Position numbers and translations under genes: made by a program. From contig CAMYIJ010000020.1 in NCBI GenBank assembly GCA_947258375.1, positions 1 to 64,000 of the forward strand: a DNA stretch of 64,000 bases, written 5' to 3'. The stretch comes from an uncultured Acidimicrobiaceae bacterium. GTDB taxonomy: Bacteria; Actinomycetota; Acidimicrobiia; Spongiisociales; UBA5794. The notes under the pieces were generated by a model that saw only the letters and a list, made by a program, of their open reading frames with translations, made no database searches and had not been told where the DNA came from. This document shows positions 52,166 through 61,419 of the stretch, piece after piece (positions within the stretch are counted from its first letter, which is position 1; the number at the start of each line of letters is the position of its first letter).

Positions 52166-52453
52166 ATGGCTGCTGGAGCGAAACGAACCCGCAGCGAACG
52201 GATCGAGGTGCGAGCGACACCACAGGACCGTGCGCTGATCGACCGTGCCGTGGTTGCGCTCGACACTGACCTCACCAGTTTTGTGATGAGCAACCTCACG
52301 ATGGCTGCTCACCGGGTTCTTGCCGATCGCGCCGAATTCGCTCTCGATGATGAAGGGCGTGGGGTGTGGGAAGCGATCAACGACCGGGCACCGCGTGATG
52401 TGGTCGGGCTGCGCGCGCTCATGGAACGGCCATCACCGTTCGTTGCCGGGTGA
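52166..52453 (+). CDS. TacA-like (DUF1778) antitoxin
   Basis: A 95-residue antitoxin: ribbon-helix-helix start RSERIEVRATPQDRALIDRA with LTSFVMSNLTMAAHRVL, matching the DUF1778 pattern (RI.lR.tp.. k.li..Aa...g.s.t.Fv...). The C-terminal part (RAPRDVVGLRALMERPSPF) would wrap the toxin. It overlaps the acetyltransferase start by 4 bases. Confidence 0.88.
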   Translation: MAAGAKRTRSERIEVRATPQDRALIDRAVVALDTDLTSFVMSNLTMAAHRVLADRAEFALDDEGRGVWEAINDRAPRDVVGLRALMERPSPFVAG

Positions 52454-52983
52454 CATCACGCTATCTGCGGCCCCGGTTGCTTCAGCCAGGCGACGTGCTC
52501 GACGCGTTTGGGTGCCGTTCGCCTGAGCAGACCTCCTGGCTGCACGAACACGCCCGCCAAGCGCATGCGGTCGGCACTGCGAAGGTGTTCGTGGTCACCG
52601 AGACCGGCTCGGCGGATGTCATTGCCTACTACGCGTGGGCCGTGGCCACCATCACCATCGAAGACTCCCCGGCACGGGTCCGCAGAGGGGCCGGGCGGTA
52701 CCCGCAGCCGATCGCGCTGTTGGCCCGTCTCGGTGTCGACGTTGATCACGAAGGCAGAGGCCTGGGTGCGGGACTGCTGAACGAGGTCATCGCCAGGGTG
52801 GCCGAACTTGGAACCAGAATCGGCTGTCGAGGTCTACTCGTCCACGCCGAAAACGAACAGGCCCGGAACTTCTACCTGCACCTCATTCCCGGATTCGAAC
52901 TCTCCCCCACTGACCCACTCCACCTCATCCTTCTCATGAAGGACATACATCACACGTTGCGCGGGGAAGGCGCTCGCAGCTGA
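52450..52983 (+). CDS. TacT-like GNAT toxin
   Basis: A 177-residue GNAT protein. The acetyl-CoA loop is DHEGRGLGAGLL and the active Tyr lies in NEQARNFYLHLIPGFELSP. TacT-type toxins acetylate the amino group of charged aminoacyl-tRNA and stop translation. GTG 52450 overlaps the antitoxin stop (GTGA). Together with the DUF1778 partner this is a complete type II toxin-antitoxin module. Confidence 0.88.
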   Translation: MTSRYLRPRLLQPGDVLDAFGCRSPEQTSWLHEHARQAHAVGTAKVFVVTETGSADVIAYYAWAVATITIEDSPARVRRGAGRYPQPIALLARLGVDVDHEGRGLGAGLLNEVIARVAELGTRIGCRGLLVHAENEQARNFYLHLIPGFELSPTDPLHLILLMKDIHHTLRGEGARS

Positions 52984-53003
52984 CGACCGGAACGGTTTCC
53001 GCC

Positions 53004-53312
53004 TCAGCCAGGGCGGACCTTGATGCTGCCGAGGATTGGAATCGCTCGGAGTTGGATCAAGGGCCCGCCGGGGGCCGGCTCCACCTCGACCGACTGGCTC
53101 CCGAAGAAGTCGGCACCGCTCAGGCGTATCGAACAGCCTGGAGGAACAGACACGTTGGCACTGCCGAAGAACGTGATGACGGATAGCTTGGCGTCATCGC
53201 CGGGAGGTGCCGTTGCGTCGATGCGGGTCGATCCGAAGATGGAGATGCTCCACTCCGTGATCCACCCTGACGGGAGTGCGGTCTGACGACTCGAGAAGAA
53301 CTGGATATTCAT
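53004..53312 (-). CDS. LiaF C-terminal-like beta-helix protein
   Basis: A 102-residue protein with a repeated beta pattern, each turn ending F(F/L)GS: SISIFGSTRI, VITFFGSANVSVP, ADFFGSQSVEV and IPILGSIKVRP. This resembles the C-terminal domain of LiaF/VraT-like cell-envelope stress proteins. No membrane segment is present, so it is a stand-alone domain, likely cytoplasmic. Confidence 0.75.
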   Translation of the reverse strand: MNIQFFSSRQTALPSGWITEWSISIFGSTRIDATAPPGDDAKLSVITFFGSANVSVPPGCSIRLSGADFFGSQSVEVEPAPGGPLIQLRAIPILGSIKVRPG

Positions 53313-53363
53313 AGGACGAGGATTACTAGCTCGAACGAGCTGCCGCTAGTGCCTTAAGGCCCG

Positions 53364-53756
53364 TCACCCGATCACGCGTGGCTCGTAAGCGGCAACGATA
53401 TCGTCGTAGTAGTCACTCCCCTGCGAGAACTCGACGAAGGTGCACGGAGCGTCGTGCTCGGGCCAGGCGTCATGACCCGGCGGCAGGAGGAAGACGTCGC
53501 CCTGCTCGAACACTGTCACCGAGCCGTCATCCATGCGGACTCCCATAGCGCCCTCGATCATGTATCCGACGTGCGGCAGAGGGCAGGAATGAGTTCCGCG
53601 GAAGGGTTGCGAATCCTCCACCCAGGAGCTGCCAACCGGGAAGGTGACGAGCGCTGCCGTGACCGTATCGAGAGACACCTTTCGGATTTCGATGCGGTTG
53701 TGCATCAGTAGCTCCGCGTTGTCGAGGTTTGCCGAGAGCGGTTCGGATGTTGCCAT
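53364..53756 (-). CDS. Cupin-domain protein
   Basis: A 130-residue single cupin: motif 1 GTHSCPLPHVGYMIEGAMGV carries a His pair, followed by DGSVTVFEQGDVFLLPPGHD (motif 2 with PGHD). It could bind a metal and a small ligand. Its function is unknown; it is the first gene before the glycan operon on this strand and may not belong to it. Confidence 0.8.
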   Translation of the reverse strand: MATSEPLSANLDNAELLMHNRIEIRKVSLDTVTAALVTFPVGSSWVEDSQPFRGTHSCPLPHVGYMIEGAMGVRMDDGSVTVFEQGDVFLLPPGHDAWPEHDAPCTFVEFSQGSDYYDDIVAAYEPRVIG

Positions 53757-53765
53757 GGGGACTCC

Positions 53766-54737
53766 TCAGTCTGTCTCAGATGCCAGTTGGCTTGTGAGGC
53801 GGCGCAGGCCTTCGGTTGGATCCACCCGGGGAACATACTCGAGCTCCGTGCGGGCCCGTGTGATGAGATAGTCCGGACCACCCAGCCACATCGAACCGTG
53901 CAGCGTGTTGGGGGCGTAGGACCGCAAGACCGGTCGTAGGTTCGGGTTACGCGCTGCCCCGAACAGCCAGCGGGCGCTGAGCGCGGCACGCAGTACGATG
54001 CGCGGGACCTCGATGCGCCGCGAGGTGCGGCTCACGATATCGGCCAGCTCCCGCAACGACTTCTGCCCGGGGCCGGCGATGTTGTACACCCCTCCGGCGG
54101 CAGCCGGCTGCGCTCCGGCGGCAACGATCGCTTCAACCACGTCGTCGACGTGGACCAGGCTGAAACGGGCTGGGCCGCGAGCCACCGGAACCCGCCGCGC
54201 CGCCAGCACACGCAGAAGCCCTGTCGTGTAACCGCTGCGATCATCGCTGCCGTAGATCTGGCAGGGCCGCAGAATGACGTGCTCGATGCCATCGCCCCCC
54301 GCCTCCGACACCACGGCCTCAGCCGCTGCCTTGCTCTGCCCGTACAGCTCGGAACCACCGATCGGGGCGCCCTCTTCGATCGCGAGAACCAGCGGCGGGC
54401 GGTAGACAGAGACCGAACTGAGAAAGACGAACCGGCCGACGTTGTTGGCGACGCAGGCCCGCAGCAGTTGCCGGGTGCCCGCGACGTTGGTATCCCAGAG
54501 GTCGCCGCGCATTCCGAGGGTCACCGCCGCGGCGTGATAGACGACGTCGACTCCCCGCGACGCCCGGCGCAAAGCCTCGTCATTGCGCAGGTCGCCGACG
54601 ACGCACTCGACCCCGGCCGCTGCCAGGGCGTGATCACGCTGCCTGACCAGACCGCGCACATGAGAGCCGTCTCGCAGCAGGCGCGCCGCCAGGTGGCCTC
54701 CGACAAAACCGGCAGCCCCGGTGACGAGTGCAGTCAC
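53766..54737 (-). CDS. NAD(P)-dependent epimerase/dehydratase
   Basis: A 323-residue extended short-chain dehydrogenase: TALVTGAAGFVGGHLAARLL (GxxGxxG), GVDVVYHAAAVT, FLSSVSVYRPP, and ELYGQSKAAAEAVV with the YxxxK catalytic pair. It is probably a sugar-nucleotide enzyme or lipid-linked modifying enzyme. It ends the glycan operon, 4 bp after the radical SAM gene. Confidence 0.9.
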   Translation of the reverse strand: MTALVTGAAGFVGGHLAARLLRDGSHVRGLVRQRDHALAAAGVECVVGDLRNDEALRRASRGVDVVYHAAAVTLGMRGDLWDTNVAGTRQLLRACVANNVGRFVFLSSVSVYRPPLVLAIEEGAPIGGSELYGQSKAAAEAVVSEAGGDGIEHVILRPCQIYGSDDRSGYTTGLLRVLAARRVPVARGPARFSLVHVDDVVEAIVAAGAQPAAAGGVYNIAGPGQKSLRELADIVSRTSRRIEVPRIVLRAALSARWLFGAARNPNLRPVLRSYAPNTLHGSMWLGGPDYLITRARTELEYVPRVDPTEGLRRLTSQLASETD

Positions 54738-54741
54738 GACA

Positions 54742-56241
54742 TCAGCCGGCCGCGCGCATCGCGTTCTTCACTGCGTGCACGACCGCCTGCGGGTAGGTGG
54801 CGACGAGTTTGGTGTTGTACACGAAGTCCCGGCGCGATGTCAGGGTCCGGAACCCGAATGTGAGCAGCCGTTTGCGTAGGTACGACTTGTAGATCCGTTG
54901 CACGTCTTCAGGAGAGAAGTCGTCGGTCTTGACCTGGTTGTACTGGGTGCGCAGCTCGCCCTCATAGAGGCCCTGCTCGGCGACCATCTTGTAGACGTCG
55001 GTACCGGGGATGGGAATCAGCGGCTGTAGGAATGGCGTGACCCCGTAGCGGCGATAGCGATCGAGGGCGTAGTCGACGGTCTCCTGGATCTCGTCGAGGG
55101 TCTCGCCGGGGAACCCGATGATGTAGAAGGCATGCAAGCGCAGCCCCTCGTCGTGGCAGTAGCGCATCATGTCGTCGACCCTGGCGAGGTCGAGGCGCTT
55201 GTGGATCACCTCGTCGAGCACCCGCTGCACGGCAGACTCCACGGCGACGGTGAGGAACTGGCATCCCGATTCCCGGGCCCGCCGCACTCGCTCCCGCGAC
55301 CACACGTCGCCGCGCACCCCGTTGGGGGTGTCCCACCCGACGCCCGGCTCGAGTTCGACCAGGAACTCGACGATCTCGTCGTAGCGCTCCGGGACGTGGA
55401 CGAGATTGTCGTCCTCGAAGTGGATGAAGTCGACGCCGTAGTTGTCAACGAGATGGCTGATATGGCGCTTGACGTAGTCGAACGAGTGGGAACGGAACTT
55501 GTAACCCATCGTCGTCTGGATGGAGCAGAACACACACTTGTGCGGGCAGCCGCGGCTCGTGAGCATGCTGATCGGACGGGAGCCCCATTCCCGGTAGCGC
55601 GGTGAGAAACCCTTGCGTACCAGCTCGAAATAGGCATCCATATCGACCAGGTCGTAGGCAGGCAGCGGTAGATCGTCGAGGGGCGCCAGGAATGTGATCG
55701 GCGCCCGCGGGTTGGGGCGCAGCAGGCTCATGTCCTCGGCACCGCCGATGACGCCCTGGATCTCCACCGGCGTCCCCGCGTCGAGGGCCGCTACCAGCTC
55801 GGCGAAGCGCTTCTCCCCTTCCCCGATGACTGCCCAATCGATCGAGTCGCGGCCGATCGCCTCGAGCGGATAGACCGAGGCATGGGGGCCGCCAAAGACG
55901 ATCTGCGCGTCGGGGCAGGCCTCCCGAGCCAGGTCGGCCATCCGGTAGGCGCGCTCGACCTGGGCCGAGAACATGTTGGAGATACCGATGATGTCGGGAG
56001 CAGCCGCCCGGAGCCGGGTCCGGATCTCGGCGTCGCTGTCGCCGAAAATGCTGTCGCCGCCGTCATCAACCCAGGATTGAGCGGAAAGCCGGGCATCGTA
56101 GATGTCGATTTCGACATCCGGCAGGCTCTGGCGCAGGTAGCCGGCAACAAGCAGGATGCCGAGCGGGGGGCCGACCATCGGGCGGGCCTTGACGCCGTCG
56201 AAGCTGACGAGCTGATTGGGATGGCACAGCAGGACCTTCAT
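54742..56241 (-). CDS. B12-binding-type radical SAM enzyme
   Basis: A 499-residue protein. Residues 1-130 are a cobalamin-binding-type Rossmann domain (MKVLLCHPNQLVSFDGVKA, IIGISNMFSAQVERAY, IVFGGPHASVYP). The radical SAM core begins near residue 200 with the cluster motif SRGCPHKCVFCS and continues with HFEDDNLVHVPERYDEIVEF, and FYIIGFPGETLDEIQE. A C-terminal region of 100 residues follows. Class B enzymes of this type often methylate unactivated carbons or act in lipid/glycan modification. The start overlaps the GT4 gene stop (ATGA). Confidence 0.9.
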   Translation of the reverse strand: MKVLLCHPNQLVSFDGVKARPMVGPPLGILLVAGYLRQSLPDVEIDIYDARLSAQSWVDDGGDSIFGDSDAEIRTRLRAAAPDIIGISNMFSAQVERAYRMADLAREACPDAQIVFGGPHASVYPLEAIGRDSIDWAVIGEGEKRFAELVAALDAGTPVEIQGVIGGAEDMSLLRPNPRAPITFLAPLDDLPLPAYDLVDMDAYFELVRKGFSPRYREWGSRPISMLTSRGCPHKCVFCSIQTTMGYKFRSHSFDYVKRHISHLVDNYGVDFIHFEDDNLVHVPERYDEIVEFLVELEPGVGWDTPNGVRGDVWSRERVRRARESGCQFLTVAVESAVQRVLDEVIHKRLDLARVDDMMRYCHDEGLRLHAFYIIGFPGETLDEIQETVDYALDRYRRYGVTPFLQPLIPIPGTDVYKMVAEQGLYEGELRTQYNQVKTDDFSPEDVQRIYKSYLRKRLLTFGFRTLTSRRDFVYNTKLVATYPQAVVHAVKNAMRAAG

Positions 56242-57371
56242 CGCGACCTGCCCGATGCGAGCAGTTCGCTGCGCACCACCCGGCGAATCCGATCGCGATA
56301 GTCGGCCAGTGTGAAGTGCTCCAGATAACGATCGTGCTGCTGACGCGCCTTCGCCAGCCGAAACTCCTCGTCTTCCAGGAAAGGCCGAATCAGGCCCGCC
56401 AGCCCGGCCGGATCGCCGCGGGGCGCCACACACTCTGGATCGTGGCCGAGCATCTCGGGAAGCCCCCCGCTGGCGTAGGCCACCACCGGCTTGCCGGCCG
56501 ACATCCCTTCCAGCGCCACCGTTGGGAACGGATCGAGCAGGATTGAGGGCACGACGACCAGATCGCACCGGCGATACACCGCGCCGACATCGGTAACGGC
56601 GTCCTCGATGCTGATAACGTCGCCGAGATCGAGTTCCGCGATCATGTCCTCGACGTGGCGCAGCACCGAATCGTCGCCGCGATAGATGCCGCCGACCATT
56701 CGCACCTGAAAGGCAACACCGGCATCGCGCATAACGGCGGCCGCCTTGACCATCTCGGCCTGGCCCTTGAGCCGATTGAAGCGGCCGACGACGCCGATCG
56801 TCGGCGGCTCCGTTTGGCGCGCGAACTCCGGAGCCGGCACGACCGGGGGGATGCCGTTCCAGACGACTCGCAGGTTGTCCGTGCCCGTCCTCATGTGATC
56901 CCGCACCGCGCCCGACACGCAAATACCGATGTCGGCACCGTGGGCGACCAGCCACGAGTACACCCGATTGACCACACGCGGACTGTCGATCATGTCGTGG
57001 ATGTGCCAGATGTTCGTCGGGCCGCCGACCAGTCTCATCAGACAACCCTGAAGCACCCCCAGCGAATTGGAGTACACGACATCGATGTCGTGCCTGCGGA
57101 CGTGTCGCCGCAATCGGAAGGTGGACAGCACCAGCTGCCCGAGGAACGTGAGGGCGACGAAGGGGTTGAGGGTGCGGCGCCGCATGATCGCGTATGGCAC
57201 GACCTCGCAGGGAACGTCGAGGGCGCGAATGGCGGCAACGAGCGGACCGTCCAGCGGGAGCAACACCTCGACATCGTGATCGGCCGCCAATGCCTCAACT
57301 GTGAGCAGCAGGATCTTGTCCCCGCCGTTGTTGTACAGCTCGGCTTCCGAGTTGAGAAAAAGGATCCGCAT
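56238..57371 (-). CDS. GT4-family glycosyltransferase
   Basis: A 377-residue retaining GT-B glycosyltransferase. N-terminal start MRILFLNSEAELYNNGGDKI and RHDIDVVYSNSLGVLQG; the C-terminal half has IGVVGRFNRLKGQAEMV, DLVVVPSILLDPFPTVALE and EGMSAGKPVVAYASGGLPEM, the EX7E and donor-binding parts. It is 3 bp after the second radical SAM gene. Confidence 0.93.
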   Translation of the reverse strand: MRILFLNSEAELYNNGGDKILLLTVEALAADHDVEVLLPLDGPLVAAIRALDVPCEVVPYAIMRRRTLNPFVALTFLGQLVLSTFRLRRHVRRHDIDVVYSNSLGVLQGCLMRLVGGPTNIWHIHDMIDSPRVVNRVYSWLVAHGADIGICVSGAVRDHMRTGTDNLRVVWNGIPPVVPAPEFARQTEPPTIGVVGRFNRLKGQAEMVKAAAVMRDAGVAFQVRMVGGIYRGDDSVLRHVEDMIAELDLGDVISIEDAVTDVGAVYRRCDLVVVPSILLDPFPTVALEGMSAGKPVVAYASGGLPEMLGHDPECVAPRGDPAGLAGLIRPFLEDEEFRLAKARQQHDRYLEHFTLADYRDRIRRVVRSELLASGRSR

Positions 57372-57374
57372 CGG

Positions 57375-58931
57375 CTACCTACGCAGACTGCGCACCGGCT
57401 GATCCCCGGTGAACGACACGGCGTCGCCGCGGGCCAGGCTCACCCCGCGGCCGAGCCGCTTGCGCAGACCGGCCGGCCCCTGATTGCGAGTCAGTTGGGC
57501 CAGGAACCGCAGCTGGCGCAGCGCCCACCGCGGAGAGCGCAGCTTGGCGCGCAGCCACCGGCTGTGAGCCGTGGCCTGAAAGTCCTCGATGTACGACCGG
57601 GGGAAGTCGTCGTAGCGGATGACGGATGTGTTGGCGCCGTCAAACTCGTCCCAGGAACAAGCGGTGAGGCGTCCCTCCCTCTCGAGGTCCCGGTACAGCG
57701 TGGTCCCCGGGATCGGGGTGGCGATGCTGAACTGGATCGAGTCGATGTCGATCCGACACGAGTAGTCGAAGGTCTTGTTCATTGTCTCGCGAGTCTCGCC
57801 GCTCAGCCCGAAGACAACCGTGGCATGGGTCTTGATCCCGAGTTGGCGGGCCCGGGTAACGATGCTTTCCAGCCTCTCGAGGCGCAGTGGCTTGTTCGTC
57901 TCCGACAGGACCCTGGTGTCGGCGCTGTCGATGCCGAACTTGATGCCGATGCAGCCGGCCGCCGCCATCTTATCGAGCAGCTTGTCGCTGAGGCCCATGG
58001 CATCGGCCATCGCCGACCACGCCACCGGGCGGCCCCGGCGCACGAGCTCGTCGCATAGCGCCGCGACGTGGTTCGGCCTGGAGGAGAAGTTGTCGTCGTC
58101 GAAGTAGATCTCCTGGGCGCCCCAGTCCTTGACGAGCATCTCCATCTCGTCGACGACTCGTTGCGGCGAGAAGAAGCGCTGCGGACCGCTGTCGTAGAGC
58201 ACCTGCACCCAGCCACAGAAGTTGCAGCGGAAAGGGCACCCCCGGCTCGTGTGCATGTGGAATGCCGGCTGCTTCTGGCAGAAACCATCGAAGTAGAGGC
58301 TCATGTCGGGATCGAAGTAGGCGGGGAACAGGTGCCGCGCCGGCGGCGGCAGCTCGTCCAGCGCCTCGATAGGAGTCGTCCGCCCGTTCTTGACGACCCG
58401 ACCGGCGGCGTTGCGATAGCCGACTCCGGGTATCGCGTCGGCCGGCCGCCCTTCCCGTAATGCCCGCACCAGCTCCTGGACGGCCCGCTCGTATTCACCG
58501 ACCACGACGAAATCGACATCGGGATTGTCAGTCAGTAGTCCCTCGGCGAATGCGCTGGCATGGGTCCCGGTCAAGACAACCTGGAGCTCTCGATCGCGGC
58601 ACAGCAGTGACACCAGCGCCAGTACGTCGTCGATGACCGCCGAGTTGGGTTCGAGCATCAGAACGTCCGGATCGCTCTCGGCAACACGGGAGGCGAACTC
58701 CGCCTCGGTGAGGTTGAGAGGCACGGCGTCCACGACGCGGACATCGACACCGTCCTGTTCCAGCAGAGCCGCCGTGTACGACAGGAAGAACGGGAACATC
58801 GCGTAGCGGGGCCGCTCATCTTTGTGTTTGAGCAGCGACCACGGGAACCGCATGCCGGAGCCGAGCATGTAGCGCTCGAGGTCGTCACCGACCGGGCGGC
58901 GGAAGACCGGGTTGCCGATTAACACCTTCAT
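57375..58931 (-). CDS. B12-binding-type radical SAM enzyme, second copy
   Basis: A 518-residue protein with the same domain order as the other radical SAM gene: cobalamin-binding-type N-terminus (VLIGNPVFRRPVGDDLER, VVLTGTHASAF), radical SAM core with HTSRGCPFRCNFCGWVQVL, and FDDDNFSSRPNHVAALCDEL. Identity with the first copy looks low, so the two have probably different reactions. The start overlaps the WecG gene stop (ATGA) and it precedes GT4 by 3 bp. Confidence 0.9.
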   Translation of the reverse strand: MKVLIGNPVFRRPVGDDLERYMLGSGMRFPWSLLKHKDERPRYAMFPFFLSYTAALLEQDGVDVRVVDAVPLNLTEAEFASRVAESDPDVLMLEPNSAVIDDVLALVSLLCRDRELQVVLTGTHASAFAEGLLTDNPDVDFVVVGEYERAVQELVRALREGRPADAIPGVGYRNAAGRVVKNGRTTPIEALDELPPPARHLFPAYFDPDMSLYFDGFCQKQPAFHMHTSRGCPFRCNFCGWVQVLYDSGPQRFFSPQRVVDEMEMLVKDWGAQEIYFDDDNFSSRPNHVAALCDELVRRGRPVAWSAMADAMGLSDKLLDKMAAAGCIGIKFGIDSADTRVLSETNKPLRLERLESIVTRARQLGIKTHATVVFGLSGETRETMNKTFDYSCRIDIDSIQFSIATPIPGTTLYRDLEREGRLTACSWDEFDGANTSVIRYDDFPRSYIEDFQATAHSRWLRAKLRSPRWALRQLRFLAQLTRNQGPAGLRKRLGRGVSLARGDAVSFTGDQPVRSLRR

Positions 58932-59704
58932 GTCACCGACCTCGATCGGATCAGGTCGGACGCGAACTTCCAGGCGCCACCGATGTAGCGCGACCTGGTG
59001 TGCGGCTCGAAGACGATGCGATGCACCCATTCCAGGCCGAGGCGCGAGAGCAGCCCGGGCGCCTTACGTTTGGTGTCGGCGTACAGCTTGATCGTGCCCG
59101 CCCCGATGTGAAACAGCAGCGCCGTCGGGCAGAGTTCACGTGCCCGCAGCAGGATCTGCTCCGACTTCGGCGACCCGGCCCCTACCAGGAGCGCATCGAT
59201 TCGCTGATGGTGCGCCAGCAGGATCTCGTAGTCGGCGAGGTCGCGGAAGCCGTCCACCGCTTCGACGATGTGGAGACCAGCCGAGCGGGCGTTGATCTTG
59301 TCCGCGGCCGCGACGGCTTCCGCCGCGGTCGTGCCGATGAGGAGCCCCCTCAGCGGGCGGTCCAGGCCGACGAAGTCATCGAAGAGATCGGTGGCAACCA
59401 CTCGCGGCAGTGCCACCCGGTGGAGCAACCGGGCCGCCACGGTCACCCCGACCCCATCGATGCAGACGTACTGGCAACCTTCGAGGAACGCCGCCACATC
59501 GGGTTGCTCGACGGCGCAGTTGTAGACGTGGGGGTTGATGAATCCGATCATGAGCCCTGCCCTGTTCGGGTCGTCGGCCCACTCACCTATTCGAGCAATT
59601 GCCGCCCGGCGGTTGCCTGTGAAGAAGTGCAACCGACCGAACCGGATCTGGTCCGTAGTTGCCGGGTCTGCAGCGGTCGCGCTCGGCCCGGCTTTGGACC
59701 ACAT
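58928..59704 (-). CDS. WecG/TagA/CpsF-family (GT26) glycosyltransferase
   Basis: A 258-residue membrane-associated transferase with the family motifs INPHVYNCAVEQPDV, DGVGVTVAARLLH, LLVGAGSPKSEQIL (normally GxPkQE) and LEWVHRIVFEPHTRSRYI. It adds an N-acetylmannosaminuronate- or ManNAc-type residue to a lipid-linked sugar, so it is an early step of polymer synthesis. ATG 59704 is 3 bp after the epimerase stop. Confidence 0.9.
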   Translation of the reverse strand: MWSKAGPSATAADPATTDQIRFGRLHFFTGNRRAAIARIGEWADDPNRAGLMIGFINPHVYNCAVEQPDVAAFLEGCQYVCIDGVGVTVAARLLHRVALPRVVATDLFDDFVGLDRPLRGLLIGTTAAEAVAAADKINARSAGLHIVEAVDGFRDLADYEILLAHHQRIDALLVGAGSPKSEQILLRARELCPTALLFHIGAGTIKLYADTKRKAPGLLSRLGLEWVHRIVFEPHTRSRYIGGAWKFASDLIRSRSVT

Positions 59705-59707
59705 CGA

Positions 59708-60676
59708 TCAAACCACGGCGGCGACGTCTCGCCGCGAGCGGTAATGATGGTGGATCCGATCGAGGGCATCCTCGAGGCTCAGCTGTGGGGTCCATCCCGT
59801 GTGGTCGGCGGCCTTGCCGACATCGGGAATCTTGTCGAACGCCTCGATGTAGGCCGGGCCGAAGAGCTCCGTCGGATCCACGAACTGCACGGGTGATCCC
59901 CTCCCACAGAGGCTGCGGATCCGATCCGCCAGCTGCAATATCGTGGTGATGTTGTCCCGGTTCCCGACGTTGTAGACCTCATTGGCCAGCCCGCGTTCCT
60001 GCACTGAGATGATCCCGCCTGCGATGTCGCTCACGTGACAGAAGGACCGCCGCTGCTGCCCATCGCCGTACACGGTCAGCGGCTCACCTTTGAGGCCCGC
60101 CTCGAAGAACCGCGGCACGACGAAACCGAGCCCGGCGCTCTGCCACTCACCTATCGCGTTGAACGGCCGGACGATCCGCAGGTCGAGGTCCCGCGCGGCC
60201 GCCCGGTTGAGCAGGAGGTGCTCCGCGGTGAGCTTGCCGAGGGCATACTCCATGCGGGGCCCGCGGCGGCACGGGACCATCTGCGCTACCGCCTCATCGT
60301 GGGAACCATCGCGGCCGTACACCTCAGATGACGAAACGTACAGGAGCCGCGACCCGCCGGCCTCGGCCAGCCGGGCAGCCTTCTCCGCCAGGCCGATGAT
60401 GTCCCCGGCGATCTTGCCGCTGTGTTGGAGGATGCCGACAGAACCGACCGGGCTGGCAAGGTGATAGATCTCGTCGAAGTGGCGGGTCTCGTCGATGTTG
60501 CGCATGTCGTCGATGACGATCTCGGCATGACCCTCGAGGTCGGAATAGTCCAGGATCGTCGACGACAGGTTGTCGACGATCGTGAGATGCGAAGTGGACC
60601 CGAGGGCGAGGAGGCGGCGTGACAACTCGGAACCGATGAAGCCGAGGCCTCCGGTGACCAACACCCGCCCTTGCAT
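59708..60676 (-). CDS. NAD-dependent sugar-nucleotide epimerase/decarboxylase
   Basis: A 322-residue extended SDR: VLVTGGLGFIGSELSRRLL, YHLASPVGSVGILQHSGKIA (as in UDP-glucuronate decarboxylases), LLYVSSSEVYG and the YxxxK pair in MEYALGKLTAEHLLL. The substrate is probably a UDP-sugar, with the UDP-sugar dehydrogenase upstream giving a uronate. GTG 60685 is possible, but ATG 60676 after GAGGAG fits better. Confidence 0.88.
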   Translation of the reverse strand: MQGRVLVTGGLGFIGSELSRRLLALGSTSHLTIVDNLSSTILDYSDLEGHAEIVIDDMRNIDETRHFDEIYHLASPVGSVGILQHSGKIAGDIIGLAEKAARLAEAGGSRLLYVSSSEVYGRDGSHDEAVAQMVPCRRGPRMEYALGKLTAEHLLLNRAAARDLDLRIVRPFNAIGEWQSAGLGFVVPRFFEAGLKGEPLTVYGDGQQRRSFCHVSDIAGGIISVQERGLANEVYNVGNRDNITTILQLADRIRSLCGRGSPVQFVDPTELFGPAYIEAFDKIPDVGKAADHTGWTPQLSLEDALDRIHHHYRSRRDVAAVV

Positions 60677-60781
60677 GTCCCTCACTCCTCAGCGACGGCC
60701 CATTACGAGCCGGCACTCCCCGTCCGCCCAGTGGTCCCAACGAAAGCATGCGCCACCGGCAGCCGATAGGGCATTTTGGCC

Positions 60782-61414
60782 CTAGCCCAAGGCGGTTCCC
60801 CCCGGCAGCACCAGGCGTTTGAGGCCGAATCCCTCGGCGAACGGGCGACCCATCTGCGCGCCCCGGAGGCGGGCCAGGGCCTCCACGACCTCCGGTGAGC
60901 GATGTCCCCGAACCTGGGATGCGTAGCCGCCATAGGCCGCGAGCTTGGCCGCGATGTCGATCTCGCAGAACACCGTTGGCTCGACGGCTTCCGCGATCGG
61001 CCAGAGCATCGTGTGCGGTTGCTCGTATACGAGCACCCGTGGCACGAGCCAGTTCTGGTCGTGCGGCCGGGTTGCCACTATCGCCGCCTCATAGACCGCC
61101 CGGTGATCCTGGTTGTACGAGGATGGCTGTGGGATCAGGACCGTATCGGGCCGGTATTCGTTCAAGCAGCGTTCGATGGGCTCGATCAGGTCCTCGAGGC
61201 GGTACTGATTGACGACGTTCTCGAGAAGGTCCCAGCCGAAGCCCAGCTGGTCGGCGACTCGCTGCATCTCGGCGACCCGGGCAGCTCCCGAGACGTCGGG
61301 CCGGTCTTCGACGCCGCCGTAGAGGACCCGGGTCCGCGGGCCGAGAAACGCGAAGCAGCCCAGCACCTCGTCGTCGATGTGCGGGGAGATGATGACCGTT
61401 GCGACCTGCTCCAT
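60782..61414 (-). CDS. PIG-L/LmbE-like N-deacetylase
   Basis: A 210-residue zinc deacetylase: metal motif ISPHIDDEVLGCF, RVAEMQRVADQLGF and the second His motif QPSSYNQDHRAVYEAAI. Members remove N-acetyl groups from GlcNAc-type lipids or antibiotics. Here it is placed between the sugar-nucleotide dehydrogenase and epimerase and likely deacetylates the glycan or its precursor. Confidence 0.9.
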   Translation of the reverse strand: MEQVATVIISPHIDDEVLGCFAFLGPRTRVLYGGVEDRPDVSGAARVAEMQRVADQLGFGWDLLENVVNQYRLEDLIEPIERCLNEYRPDTVLIPQPSSYNQDHRAVYEAAIVATRPHDQNWLVPRVLVYEQPHTMLWPIAEAVEPTVFCEIDIAAKLAAYGGYASQVRGHRSPEVVEALARLRGAQMGRPFAEGFGLKRLVLPGGTALG

Positions 61415-61419
61415 GTCGG

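Noticed and set aside
54742..57045. 767-residue frame as one radical SAM protein
   Set aside because: The first 268 residues lie within the GT4 gene in another frame and are low-complexity Arg-rich; ATG 56241 is the start.
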